Source: Streptomyces marincola
GTDB lineage: Bacteria; Actinomycetota; Actinomycetes; Streptomycetales; Streptomycetaceae
Direction: 5' to 3'
DNA: 64,000 nucleotides
Assembly: GCF_020410765.1 (NCBI RefSeq)
Contig: NZ_CP084541.1
Coordinates: 4,483,001 to 4,547,000, forward strand
Shown in pieces: positions 1 to 7,324 of the stretch (the first letter of the stretch is position 1; each line of letters begins with the position of its first letter). A program made the translations under genes and the position numbers. The notes under the pieces were generated by a model. The model had not been told where the DNA came from. It saw nothing but the letters and a program-made list of their open reading frames with translations, and searched no databases.

Positions 1-726
1 TTCCGCGAGGGCGAACGGCGCGCCGCCGCCGACGGTCGGCGCATCCGCGTCGGCGCGCTGCTCACGGCGATGCGGCACGCCGCCCGCGCCCTGGAGATCG
101 CGGAACTGGCCAACCGCTACCGCGACCTGGGCGTCGTGGGCTTCGACATCGCCGGAGCCGAGGCCGGGTTCCCGCCCACCCGGCACCTGGACGCGTTCGA
201 GTTCCTGAAGCGGGAGAACAACCACTTCACCATCCACGCGGGCGAGGCGTTCGGGCTGCCGTCGATCTGGCAGGCGCTCCAGTGGTGCGGTGCCGACCGG
301 CTCGGGCACGGCGTGCGCATCATCGACGACATCGAGGTGGGCGAGGACGGCTCGGTCACCCTCGGGCGCCTGGCGGCGTACGTGCGCGACAAGCGCGTCC
401 CGCTCGAACTGTGCCCGACGTCCAATCTCCAGACGGGCGCCGCCGCCTCCTACGCCGAGCACCCCATCGGGCTGCTGCGCCGCCTGCACTTCAGGGCCAC
501 GGTCAACACGGACAACCGCCTGATGAGCGGTACCAGCATGAGCGCCGAATTCACCCATCTGGTGCGCACGTTCCACTACACGCTGGCCGACCTCCAGTGG
601 TTCACGGTCAATGCGATGAAATCCGCGTTCATTCCTTTCGATGAACGTCTGGCGATGATCAATGAGGTGATCAAGCCGGGGTACGCCGCGCTACGCTCCG
701 AATGGCTGTTCAAGCAACGCGGTTGA
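1..726 (+). CDS. add: Adenosine deaminase (5' end outside window)
   Basis: C-terminal part of a purine deaminase that converts adenosine (and deoxyadenosine) to inosine in the cytoplasm. The reading frame is open from base 1, so the gene starts upstream of the window. Visible signatures are the HAGE motif (the catalytic Glu region), LGHGVRI with a zinc/catalytic His, and the C-terminal NTDNRLMSGTS segment, which carries the metal-binding Asp region of this amidohydrolase family. It ends at TGA 724-726. In the nucleoside route its product inosine would feed the purine nucleoside phosphorylase at 18866-19666. Its promoter cannot be inspected. The family assignment is firm; the gene symbol follows the family name. 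Confidence 0.93.
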   Translation, partial: FREGERRAAADGRRIRVGALLTAMRHAARALEIAELANRYRDLGVVGFDIAGAEAGFPPTRHLDAFEFLKRENNHFTIHAGEAFGLPSIWQALQWCGADRLGHGVRIIDDIEVGEDGSVTLGRLAAYVRDKRVPLELCPTSNLQTGAAASYAEHPIGLLRRLHFRATVNTDNRLMSGTSMSAEFTHLVRTFHYTLADLQWFTVNAMKSAFIPFDERLAMINEVIKPGYAALRSEWLFKQRG

Positions 727-900
727 CCAGCGCGTTGACCTGGGGATTCGTCGGCCGTGTCGGTGTGGCGCGGCGGGCGGCACGATCGGGCGGCGCAGTA
801 GGTCACGGGTAACGGCGCGCATTTCGATTCATTGCGACGGCACTATTCACCGGTTACCTTCGGCACGCCGCTCAAACCCCACGCAAGGACGTAGTGACAC

Positions 901-1296
901 ATGAAGCAGGCAACGATGAAGAGTCTCGGAGTCGTCGCGCTCGGCGCCGCCCTCACCGCCGCCGGAGCGGGTGCCGCCTCCGCCGCGGCGGTCACCGACA
1001 CGGTCGGCAAGACGGCGGGCAAGGTGGCCACGACCCTGCCGGCGCTCGACGAGGCGGCGGGGTCGCTGCCCCGGGACACCGGGGACGTGGTCGGTACCGG
1101 CAAGGACCTGCTGTCGGGCAAGTCCGACACCCTGCCCGCGCTGACCGACACGCTGTCGCACACGCGGGACGCCTCCAGCGTGAGCGAGCTGACCGAGCCC
1201 GCGCTCGACCTGCTCGGCGGGATGCCCGTCGACCCCACCGAGCAGCTCGGCCTGCCGACGGGCCAGGTGCTCGACGGTGTGAAGCTCGCCATGTGA
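901..1296 (+). CDS. Small secreted protein of unknown function
   Basis: A 131-residue protein with a clear Sec signal peptide: Lys near the N-terminus, then a hydrophobic stretch rich in Val, Leu and Ala, ending in an ASAAA-type cleavage site near residue 30. The mature part is short, polar and Leu/Asp/Thr-rich, with no motif I recognise. An AAGGA Shine-Dalgarno lies about 10 nt upstream of the ATG. A strong hairpin follows the stop, so this is probably a monocistronic unit. Similar small secreted proteins are common next to add in streptomycetes, but no function is inferred. A low-complexity exported or cell-wall-associated role is possible. Confidence 0.75.
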   Translation: MKQATMKSLGVVALGAALTAAGAGAASAAAVTDTVGKTAGKVATTLPALDEAAGSLPRDTGDVVGTGKDLLSGKSDTLPALTDTLSHTRDASSVSELTEPALDLLGGMPVDPTEQLGLPTGQVLDGVKLAM

Positions 1297-1328
1297 GCAC
1301 GGGCCGCGGCGCGCCGCGCCCGGCCGCG

Positions 1329-1359
1329 AGGGGCCGTTCCTCCCGGAGGAGCGGCCCCT
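1329..1359 (+). terminator. Hairpin terminator after the small secreted gene
   Basis: Inverted repeat AGGGGCCG (1329-1336) with CGGCCCCT (1352-1359), and an inner TCCTC/GAGGA pairing, which together give an almost perfect 13-bp stem with a 3-nt loop. There is no U-tract, as is usual in Streptomyces. It lies 32 nt after the stop codon of the secreted protein. Confidence 0.8.
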
Positions 1360-1436
1360 TCGCCGTGCCGGAACGCGCTCGGGCGGGCGGTGTGCGCCGT
1401 GCGGAAGAACGCGCCGTGCCCCGGTGGCGGACCGCG

Positions 1437-2075
1437 TCAGCCGTGCGTCGGCAGGGCCGTGCGGTCGCGTTCCGTCCCGCCCGGCGCCGTCCACACCCGG
1501 GGCCGCACCGACGACGACCTGTGCGTGCGGCGCAGGTGCCGTTCGGTGGCGGCCGGAGGCCGCGCCGCGAGGCGTCGCGCCGCCGGGCGCCGGAGTGAGG
1601 GGCGCGTGCGCCCCAGCACGAGGTCGCGCAGGCAGCCGTAGGCCAGTTGGTGGACGACGACGATGCCGAAGGAGTTGAGGATCACCGCGTCCACGTCCGC
1701 CACGCGGCTGGGAACGAGCGACTGGCCGTATTCGAGAGCCAGGGAGATCATCCCGCCGGCGAACGTCGTGCGGGTCAGGGACGTGAACCTGGCGCCCCCG
1801 AGGTTGCGCCCGAGCAGTGGCAGCAGCACGCCGAGCGGAGCGAGAGGCAGCATTCCGCCGCCGATGGTGCGCAGGGCCTCCCGGAACCCGCCGTCCACGC
1901 CGGCGCTGATGGTGGCGAACGGCTCGACGTTGGCCGGGGCCACCCACAGCACTTCGAGCGGGCGCAGGGAGAGCCAGGCGACGCACAGCAGGTGCGCGGC
2001 CAGGAGAACGAGAGCCGCGGTCCGCAGGCGCGGACCGGCGCCGGGGCCCGGGGAGCCCGCTTGTTGTTGCTGCAC
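1437..2075 (-). CDS. VanZ-family membrane protein
   Basis: A 212-residue integral membrane protein. Hydrophobic segments lie at roughly residues 17-40, 75-92, 105-120 and 130-150, with the VanZ-type sequence context SLRPLE near the N-terminus and EYGQSLVPSRVADVDAVILN in the middle (LE-x-QxxxxRxxDxxDxxxN is the usual VanZ hallmark). The C-terminal ~60 residues are Arg/Pro/Thr-rich and probably cytoplasmic. VanZ relatives are linked to low-level teicoplanin resistance in enterococci; in actinomycetes the role is unknown. The start is a GTG at 2075 without a strong Shine-Dalgarno, so the exact N-terminus is uncertain. Confidence 0.82.
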   Translation of the reverse strand: MQQQQAGSPGPGAGPRLRTAALVLLAAHLLCVAWLSLRPLEVLWVAPANVEPFATISAGVDGGFREALRTIGGGMLPLAPLGVLLPLLGRNLGGARFTSLTRTTFAGGMISLALEYGQSLVPSRVADVDAVILNSFGIVVVHQLAYGCLRDLVLGRTRPSLRRPAARRLAARPPAATERHLRRTHRSSSVRPRVWTAPGGTERDRTALPTHG

Positions 2076-2163
2076 GGGGAACAGGACGCCGAAGGCTACT
2101 GGCCGGTTCCTGCGGCGAGTGTGACGTGCGTCTACCCCGCGCCCACCGGTCGGCAGCCGTCCG

Positions 2164-2748
2164 TCACCGGGGCAGCATGGTGGAACGGGCCGCGTCGGGG
2201 GCCGTGCGCATGGCGTTGGTGCAGCTGTAGATGCGGGGTTCGCTCTCCGCCGCGTTCGCGGGGCCGCCGAGCATCACGGTCCGCCCCGTCCCCGCGATCC
2301 GGTCGTCGCCGGCGAACGTGCAGATGATCTGGACCAGGGCGGCCGAGGTCAGGTCGGCAGGACCCCGGCTCAGTCGCAGCGCCGGATCGGGGTCGTCGTC
2401 CCGCGGCCCCGCGACCTCAAGGTCCGCGGGCACCTCGCTCGTGAAACCGGCGGCGAGTTCGGTGTCGGCCGGGTCGGCCTGGAGTTCGTCGAGCAGGGCG
2501 CCGGCCACCGCGACCCGGTCGTCCTCGCCCGCCGGCAGGTCGCCCGGCCGCGCCACGGACTCCACGTGCGAGCCGCACAGCAGGTACACGTCCAACGTGT
2601 CGTCCTCCCCGCCGCCGCTCTCCGTGTCGCAGGTGGCCCGGCTCGGCGCGGGACCGGCGTCCACCGGCACATCCGTCGCCCTGATGCCGCAGCCGACGCT
2701 CGCCGCGGTGAGCAGCAGCGCGCACGTCGCGCGGAAGAGCCAGGTCAC
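2164..2748 (-). CDS. afsQ3: AfsQ3-like lipoprotein
   Basis: A 194-residue exported lipoprotein. A hydrophobic signal ends in a lipobox (AASVGC), so the Cys at about residue 20 would be acylated. The mature part has several Cys and an Asp/Glu-rich centre with a GerMN-like character. The GTG start at 2748-2746 overlaps the afsQ2 stop (GTGA) and follows AAGGAGAA, so translation is probably coupled to the kinase gene. The position downstream of afsQ1-afsQ2 matches the lipoprotein gene of the AfsQ locus. By analogy with CseA, it may modulate the sensor kinase at the membrane, but that is inference. Confidence 0.8.
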   Translation of the reverse strand: MTWLFRATCALLLTAASVGCGIRATDVPVDAGPAPSRATCDTESGGGEDDTLDVYLLCGSHVESVARPGDLPAGEDDRVAVAGALLDELQADPADTELAAGFTSEVPADLEVAGPRDDDPDPALRLSRGPADLTSAALVQIICTFAGDDRIAGTGRTVMLGGPANAAESEPRIYSCTNAMRTAPDAARSTMLPR

Positions 2749-4304
2749 CGCGCTTCTCCTTCCGGTGCTTGGGAACCGCCGCCGTTCCGCTCCGCGACGG
2801 CCGCCTCCCGTTCCGGCAGCTTCGCCTCGCGGGGCAGCCGCAGCGTGAACACCGCGCCGCCGTCCGGCGCGTTGCGCACGGCGATGTCGCCGCCGTGCAG
2901 GTGCGCGTTCTCCAGGGCGATGGACAGGCCGAGGCCGCTGCCGTCGGAGCGCGGGCGGGACGCGCTGGCCTTGTAGAAACGGTCGAACACGTGCGGGAGT
3001 ACCGCCTCGGGGATGCCGGGCCCCTCGTCCGCGACCTCGATCAGCACCTGTTGACCCTCGGCGGGCGTCTCCTCCTCGCGCACGGTGACGCGCACCGGCG
3101 AGCCGCCGTGCTTGAGCGCGTTCCCGATGAGGTTGGCGAGGATCACGTCGAGCCGTCTGGGGTCGAGCCGGGCGATGATGCCGCGGGGCGCGTCGAGGTG
3201 CACGGCGTCGAGCCAGGCGCGGGCGTCGATGCACGCGGTGACCTGGTCGGCGATGTCGACGTCGTCGAGCACCATGCGGGCGGTGCCCGCGTCGAACCTG
3301 GTGACCTCCATCAGGTTCTCCACCAGGTCGTTCAGCCGCCGGGTCTCGCTGACGACGAGCTGGACGGCCGGTGCGATCATCGGGTCGAGGTTGTCGACCT
3401 CGTCCTCCAGGACCTCCGTCATCGCGGTGATGGCGGTCATCGGCGTGCGCAGTTCGTGCGACATGTCGGCCACGAACTGGCGGCTGGCGGACTCGCGGGC
3501 GCTGAGGTCCTGCATGCGCTGTTCCAGCGAGGCGGCACTGCTGTTGAACGTCCTGGTCAGCTCGGCCAGTTCGTCGGCACCGCGTACTTCGAGCCGGGTG
3601 TCGAGCTTGCCCTCGCCCAGGCGCTGCGCGGCGTCGCTCAGGCGCTGGACCGGGCGGAGCACCATGGTGGCGGCGGCCTGCGCGAGCAGGATCGAGCCGA
3701 GGACGGCGAGCCCGGTGGCGATGCCGAGCGACCAGGAGAGGGACGTGAGGTCGTCCTCCTCGGGCGCGAGCGAGGCCAGCATGTAGCCGGTGGGCCCGCC
3801 GCCGATCACGCGGGTGCCGCCGACGAGGAAGGGCTCGCCGCCGAGGGAGACGCGTTGCCAGTACAAGTGGTACTCGGCCGAGCCCTCGCGCCGTTCGTGC
3901 ACCGCCTCGATCAACTGGGCGGGCACCATGTCCAGGCGGAACCGCGCGGGGTCCGACTCGGCCTGGCATATCCGCCCGTCCGCGATCTCGTCGACGAGCA
4001 CCACCTGGTAGTCGAGCGCGTTCTCCGCCACCCCCGCGGCCATGCCGTGCAGGTCGTCGCACATCGGGCGTTCGGCGAGCGTGGTCGCCTGGTCGGCCAG
4101 CGTCTTCCGGAAGTCGCGCAGCGCGGTGTTCTGCGCGCGGGTGAGGACCGCGTCCCGGTTCAGCCAGTAGGCGATGCCGGAGACCGAGACGGCCGCGACC
4201 AGCGCGACCAGCGCGAACACCGTCACCAGGCGCAGCCGCAGACTGGTCAGGCGCAGCAGCGCGCGCAGCCAGCCGCGCACCCGGCCCTCCCTGGCATCAG
4301 TCAC
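2745..4304 (-). CDS. afsQ2: AfsQ2 sensor histidine kinase
   Basis: A 519-residue membrane sensor kinase that would phosphorylate AfsQ1. Order of parts: TM1 at about residues 20-42, an extracytoplasmic sensing region of about 130 residues, TM2 at about 185-208, a HAMP linker (VLRPVQRLSDAAQRLG), an H-box (SHELRTPMTAI), an N-box (NLIGNALKHG), a G1 box (DEGPGIP) and a G2 box (GSGLGLSIA). I chose the GTG at 4304 because it overlaps the afsQ1 stop (GTGA), giving an AfsQ1-AfsQ2-AfsQ3 chain of coupled genes. The system is known in S. coelicolor for linking nutrient status to antibiotic production. The longer upstream open frame is a shadow of afsQ1. Confidence 0.95.
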   Translation of the reverse strand: MTDAREGRVRGWLRALLRLTSLRLRLVTVFALVALVAAVSVSGIAYWLNRDAVLTRAQNTALRDFRKTLADQATTLAERPMCDDLHGMAAGVAENALDYQVVLVDEIADGRICQAESDPARFRLDMVPAQLIEAVHERREGSAEYHLYWQRVSLGGEPFLVGGTRVIGGGPTGYMLASLAPEEDDLTSLSWSLGIATGLAVLGSILLAQAAATMVLRPVQRLSDAAQRLGEGKLDTRLEVRGADELAELTRTFNSSAASLEQRMQDLSARESASRQFVADMSHELRTPMTAITAMTEVLEDEVDNLDPMIAPAVQLVVSETRRLNDLVENLMEVTRFDAGTARMVLDDVDIADQVTACIDARAWLDAVHLDAPRGIIARLDPRRLDVILANLIGNALKHGGSPVRVTVREEETPAEGQQVLIEVADEGPGIPEAVLPHVFDRFYKASASRPRSDGSGLGLSIALENAHLHGGDIAVRNAPDGGAVFTLRLPREAKLPEREAAVAERNGGGSQAPEGEAR

Positions 4305-4987
4305 GAAGGCGCGTCCAGCCGGTAGCCGACGCCGCGCACGGTCCGGATGAGCTTGGGGGACGAGGGCACGTCCTCGACCTTCGCCCGCAGGCGCTGAACG
4401 CACGCGTCGACCAGGCGCGAGTCGCCGAGGTAGTCGTGCTCCCACACGAGCCGGAGCAACTGCTGCCGGGAGAGGGCCTGTCCCGGTCTGCGGCTCAGTT
4501 CGAGCAGCAGGCGCAGTTCGGTCGGGGTGAGCTGGAGGTCCGCGCCGTTCTTGGTCACCGTCATCGCGGCCCGGTCGATGACGATGGAACCGAACGTCGC
4601 GGAGTCGTTGGCCTCCCGTTCGCCGCGGCGCATGACCGCGCGGATGCGTGCGTCGAGGACGCGGCCCTGGACGGGCTTCACCACGTAGTCGTCCGCGCCC
4701 GATTCGAGGCCGACGACGACGTCGATGTCGTCGCTGCGCGCGGTGAGCAGGATGATCGGCAGCTGATCGGTGCGGCGGATGCGCCGGCACACCTCGAAAC
4801 CGTCGATACCGGGCAGCATGACGTCCAGAACGATGAGGTCCGGCCGTTGTTCGCGCAGAAGCTTCAGGCCGTCCTCACCCGTCGCGGCCGTCACGACACG
4901 GTGGCCCTGGCGAGTCAGACTCATCTCCAGGGCCGTGCGGACGGCCTCGTCGTCCTCGATCAGCAACAGGAAAGCCACGCGGCTCAT
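4301..4987 (-). CDS. afsQ1: AfsQ1 response regulator
   Basis: A 228-residue OmpR/PhoB-type regulator. The receiver domain (about 6-118) has the acidic pair D12/D13, the phosphoacceptor D55 in LIVLDVMLPG, T in LLTARS, and K in VVKPV. The C-terminal winged helix (about 130-225) includes LTPTELRLLLELSRRPG and RTVRGVGYRL. The sequence is very close to AfsQ1 as I remember it. First gene of the afsQ1-Q2-Q3 operon, divergent from sigQ. The ATG at 4987 lacks a Shine-Dalgarno; the GTG at 4978 gives an N-terminus nearer to that remembered for S. coelicolor AfsQ1, so the first three residues are uncertain. Confidence 0.96.
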   Translation of the reverse strand: MSRVAFLLLIEDDEAVRTALEMSLTRQGHRVVTAATGEDGLKLLREQRPDLIVLDVMLPGIDGFEVCRRIRRTDQLPIILLTARSDDIDVVVGLESGADDYVVKPVQGRVLDARIRAVMRRGEREANDSATFGSIVIDRAAMTVTKNGADLQLTPTELRLLLELSRRPGQALSRQQLLRLVWEHDYLGDSRLVDACVQRLRAKVEDVPSSPKLIRTVRGVGYRLDAPS

Positions 4988-5068
4988 TGTGGCCTATCGG
5001 CCCGGAGGAGTTCGACTCTCCCTCCGTTGAAGCGTTCCCGTCAGGCGGATGGGAGGGCTCCCGCCCCT

Positions 5069-5084
5069 GTGACACCGCTGTGAC
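5069..5084. promoter_or_regulatory. AfsQ1-type binding site between afsQ1 and sigQ
   Basis: GTGAC (5069-5073), 6 bp ACCGCT, GTGAC (5080-5084). This fits the published AfsQ1 consensus GTNAC-n6-GTNAC. It lies 82 bp upstream of the afsQ1 start and the same distance upstream of the sigQ start, so it could serve either divergent promoter. Confidence 0.85.
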
Positions 5085-5165
5085 AGTCGGAGGATCGGCC
5101 GATGAAACTGGCCCGGCAGTGTATTGCCCAACGAACACGGACGGCTCGAACAGGGGGAGCGGGAG

Positions 5166-5888
5166 ATGAGCGCAGTGCACGGCGTCACCGGCACGGTGGT
5201 GAACGGGACGCGCACAAGCACCGCGATGGTTCCCGTCCGGTGCGGGGAGAAGTCCGGTACCGCGAGCCGGCTGGGGGGCCGGCGCGGTGTCGGGCACCAG
5301 CGCCCACACCTGACCGCGGTGGGCGCGACCGGGGGGCGGAACGGGAGCGTGCGGCGCGAGGGGGCCACGGAGGCGGAGTTCACCGCCTACGTGCGAGAGC
5401 GCCGCGCCTCCCTGTACGCCACCGCCTACCACCTCACCGGCGACCGGCACGAGGCGGAGGACCTGTTGCAGAGCGCGCTGCTCTCGACGTACCGGGCCTG
5501 GGACCGGATCAGCGACAAGGCGGCGGTCGGCGGGTACATGCGGCGCACCATGACGAACCTGCACATCAGCGCCTGGCGTCGGCGCAAGCTCAACGAGTAC
5601 CCGACGGAGGAGCTGCCCGAGGCGCCCGGTGAGCACGACACGATGCGCGGCACCGAGCTGCGCACCGTGCTGTGGCAGGCGCTGGCGCGGCTGCCGCAGC
5701 AGCAGCGGACCATGCTGGTGCTCCGCTACTACGAGGGGCGCACCGACCCGGAGATCGCGGACACGCTGAACATAAGCGTCGGCACGGTCAAGAGCAGCAT
5801 CTGGCGCACGCTGCGGCGTCTGCGCGAGGACCGGGCGCTCAGCCTCGGCCAGGACCAGGAGGAGTCCTTCGGCGAGCTGGTGGCCTGA
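5166..5888 (+). CDS. sigQ: SigQ, ECF/SigE-family sigma factor
   Basis: A 240-residue sigma-70-family factor. The conserved part begins at about residue 70: region 2 (EFTAYVRERRASLYATAYHLTGDRHEAEDLLQ) and region 4 (LARLPQQQRTMLVLRYYEGRTDPEIADTLNISVGTVKSSIWR). The 60-odd N-terminal residues are Gly/Arg-rich and not conserved in character. ATG 5166 is preferred because GGGGAGCGGGAG lies just upstream; an upstream in-frame start at 5124 has no such signal. The gene is divergent from afsQ1 with an AfsQ1 box between, the arrangement known for S. coelicolor sigQ. No anti-sigma gene lies next to it. Confidence 0.92.
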   Translation: MSAVHGVTGTVVNGTRTSTAMVPVRCGEKSGTASRLGGRRGVGHQRPHLTAVGATGGRNGSVRREGATEAEFTAYVRERRASLYATAYHLTGDRHEAEDLLQSALLSTYRAWDRISDKAAVGGYMRRTMTNLHISAWRRRKLNEYPTEELPEAPGEHDTMRGTELRTVLWQALARLPQQQRTMLVLRYYEGRTDPEIADTLNISVGTVKSSIWRTLRRLREDRALSLGQDQEESFGELVA

Positions 5889-5897
5889 CATCTTCCG

Positions 5898-5928
5898 CTT
5901 CCCCGGGCCGCTCGCGCGGCGGGGGAAG
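5898..5928 (+). terminator. Hairpin terminator after sigQ
   Basis: CTTCCCC (5898-5904) pairs with GGGGAAG (5922-5928), with an inner GCCGC/GCGGC pairing. It sits 10 nt downstream of the sigQ stop. Confidence 0.7.
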
Positions 5929-5983
5929 GGGACGGGGGCGGGGAACGGGGGCAGCGGGGGGAACGCGGGGGACGGGGGAGAGG

Positions 5984-6020
5984 AGCACGGCCCGGCCGGG
6001 GGGTTCGGCCGGGCCGTGCT
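5984..6020. terminator. Perfect 15-bp hairpin between convergent genes
   Basis: The two 15-nt arms (5984-5998 and 6006-6020) are exact inverted repeats around a 7-nt loop. The hairpin lies between the end of sigQ (+) and the end of the aldehyde-dehydrogenase-like gene (-), so it can stop transcription from both sides. The rest of the 221-bp gap is G-rich with no gene visible. Confidence 0.8.
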
Positions 6021-6109
6021 TCCGCGCGCCCCGTTTCCGGCCGGGGCGCCGCCCGGCGCGCGAACGGCACGGGCGTCCGCGTCGCGGAAACGGGATGGCG
6101 GGCGCGGGA

Positions 6110-7324
6110 TCAGACGCCCGTGGGGTGCCAGACCGTCTTCGTTTCGAGGAACGTCAGCAGGCGCGAGGTGCCCGGATCGGCCGACCAGTCCTCGCCGTCG
6201 GCGGCGGGCCGCCGCACGCGCTTGAGGTTCTCCGCGGCCGACGCCTCAAGCTCGGCCGCAAGCGGTGAGCCGCCGGCGCCGGTCAGGTCGATGGCGTTGA
6301 CGTCCTGGTGGGCGGCGAGCGGGGGGCCGAGTTCCGCGGTGCGGCCGGAGAGCACGTTGACCACACCGGCCGGCACGTCCGAGGTGGCGAGCACCTCGGC
6401 CAGGGAGAGGGCGGGCAGGGGGGCGCGTTCCGCCGCCACGAGCACCGCCGTGTTGCCGCCGGCGATCACGGGGGCGAGGACGGAGACGAGGCCGAGCAGC
6501 GAGGAGTCCTGCGGCGCGAGGACGGCCACGACACCGGTCGGCTCCGGGGTGGAGAGGTTGAAGTAGGGGCCGGCCACCGGGTTCGCGGAGCCGGCGATCT
6601 GTGCGATCTTGTCCGTCCATCCCGCGTACCACACCAGGCGGTCGATCGCGGCCTCCACCACGGCCCCGGCCCGTGCGCCGGAGAGCCCTTCGGCCGCCGC
6701 GACCTCGGCGGCGAACTGGGCCGCGCGGCCCTGCGCCAGCTCGGCCACCCGGTACAGGATCTGTCCGCGGTTGTAGGCCGTGGCCCCCGACCACCGGGGG
6801 AACGCCTTGCGCGCAGCGGTCACCGCGTCCCTGGCGTCCTTGCGGGAGGAGAGCGGCGCGTTGGCCAGCCAGGTGCCTTCCGGGTCCGTCACCTCGTACA
6901 CCCGTCCGCTTTCGGAACGCGGGAAGGCGCCCCCGATGAACAGCTTGTAGGTCTTGTAGACCGCGAGTGGCGTGGTGTGCTCCGGCATCGCAGGCGAGTC
7001 CGTCCTCTCGGGTGCGGGGGTTCCGGCGTTTCCGGTACCCATGGGTTCGTCCCGGTTCTCCGCGGCCGTGCGGCCGATGCCTCCGCTGCCTCCGGGAGCG
7101 CCGGTCACCTCCGTGCCGCCGGCCCTGCCGGCCTCCCCGGGCCCGTCGCTCCCCGGCGTCCCTTCGGCCTCCGGTGCCCCGTGAGTACCTTCGGTCTCCG
7201 GCGTCACGCGGGTTCCCTCGGACTCAGGTATCCCGTGCGTGCCTTCGCTCTCCGGCGCTCCGTGCGTGCCTTCCGCCTCCGGTGTTCCGTGGCGACCGGC
7301 CGCCGCGTCCCCGCGCTCAGACAT
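6110..7324 (-). CDS. Truncated, catalytically incomplete aldehyde dehydrogenase-like protein
   Basis: A 404-residue protein. After about 115 low-complexity residues it aligns with only the N-terminal, NAD-binding half of the aldehyde dehydrogenase family (YKTYKLFIGGAFPRSESGR to about the first Rossmann elements). Where its neighbour has PWNFPLL and KPAE, this protein has PQDSSLL and VAAE, and it ends before the catalytic-Cys domain. Oxidoreductase activity is therefore unlikely; a partner or regulatory role with the full-length enzyme next door is plausible. ATG 7324 overlaps the end of that gene by 8 bp, suggesting coupling. The methionine at MPEHTTPLAV would give the core domain alone and is an alternative start. 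Confidence 0.8.
   Translation of the reverse strand: MSERGDAAAGRHGTPEAEGTHGAPESEGTHGIPESEGTRVTPETEGTHGAPEAEGTPGSDGPGEAGRAGGTEVTGAPGGSGGIGRTAAENRDEPMGTGNAGTPAPERTDSPAMPEHTTPLAVYKTYKLFIGGAFPRSESGRVYEVTDPEGTWLANAPLSSRKDARDAVTAARKAFPRWSGATAYNRGQILYRVAELAQGRAAQFAAEVAAAEGLSGARAGAVVEAAIDRLVWYAGWTDKIAQIAGSANPVAGPYFNLSTPEPTGVVAVLAPQDSSLLGLVSVLAPVIAGGNTAVLVAAERAPLPALSLAEVLATSDVPAGVVNVLSGRTAELGPPLAAHQDVNAIDLTGAGGSPLAAELEASAAENLKRVRRPAADGEDWSADPGTSRLLTFLETKTVWHPTGV
7148..7282 (-). repeat. Five in-frame 27-bp repeats in the ALDH-like gene
   Basis: Residues 15-59 of the ALDH-like protein are five 9-residue units of the form PE-x-EGT-HG-x (variants with A, S or T after PE, and RV or PG replacing HG). They are followed by a Gly/Pro/Glu-rich linker. 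The period keeps the frame, so copy number can vary without disrupting the protein. Confidence 0.85.
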
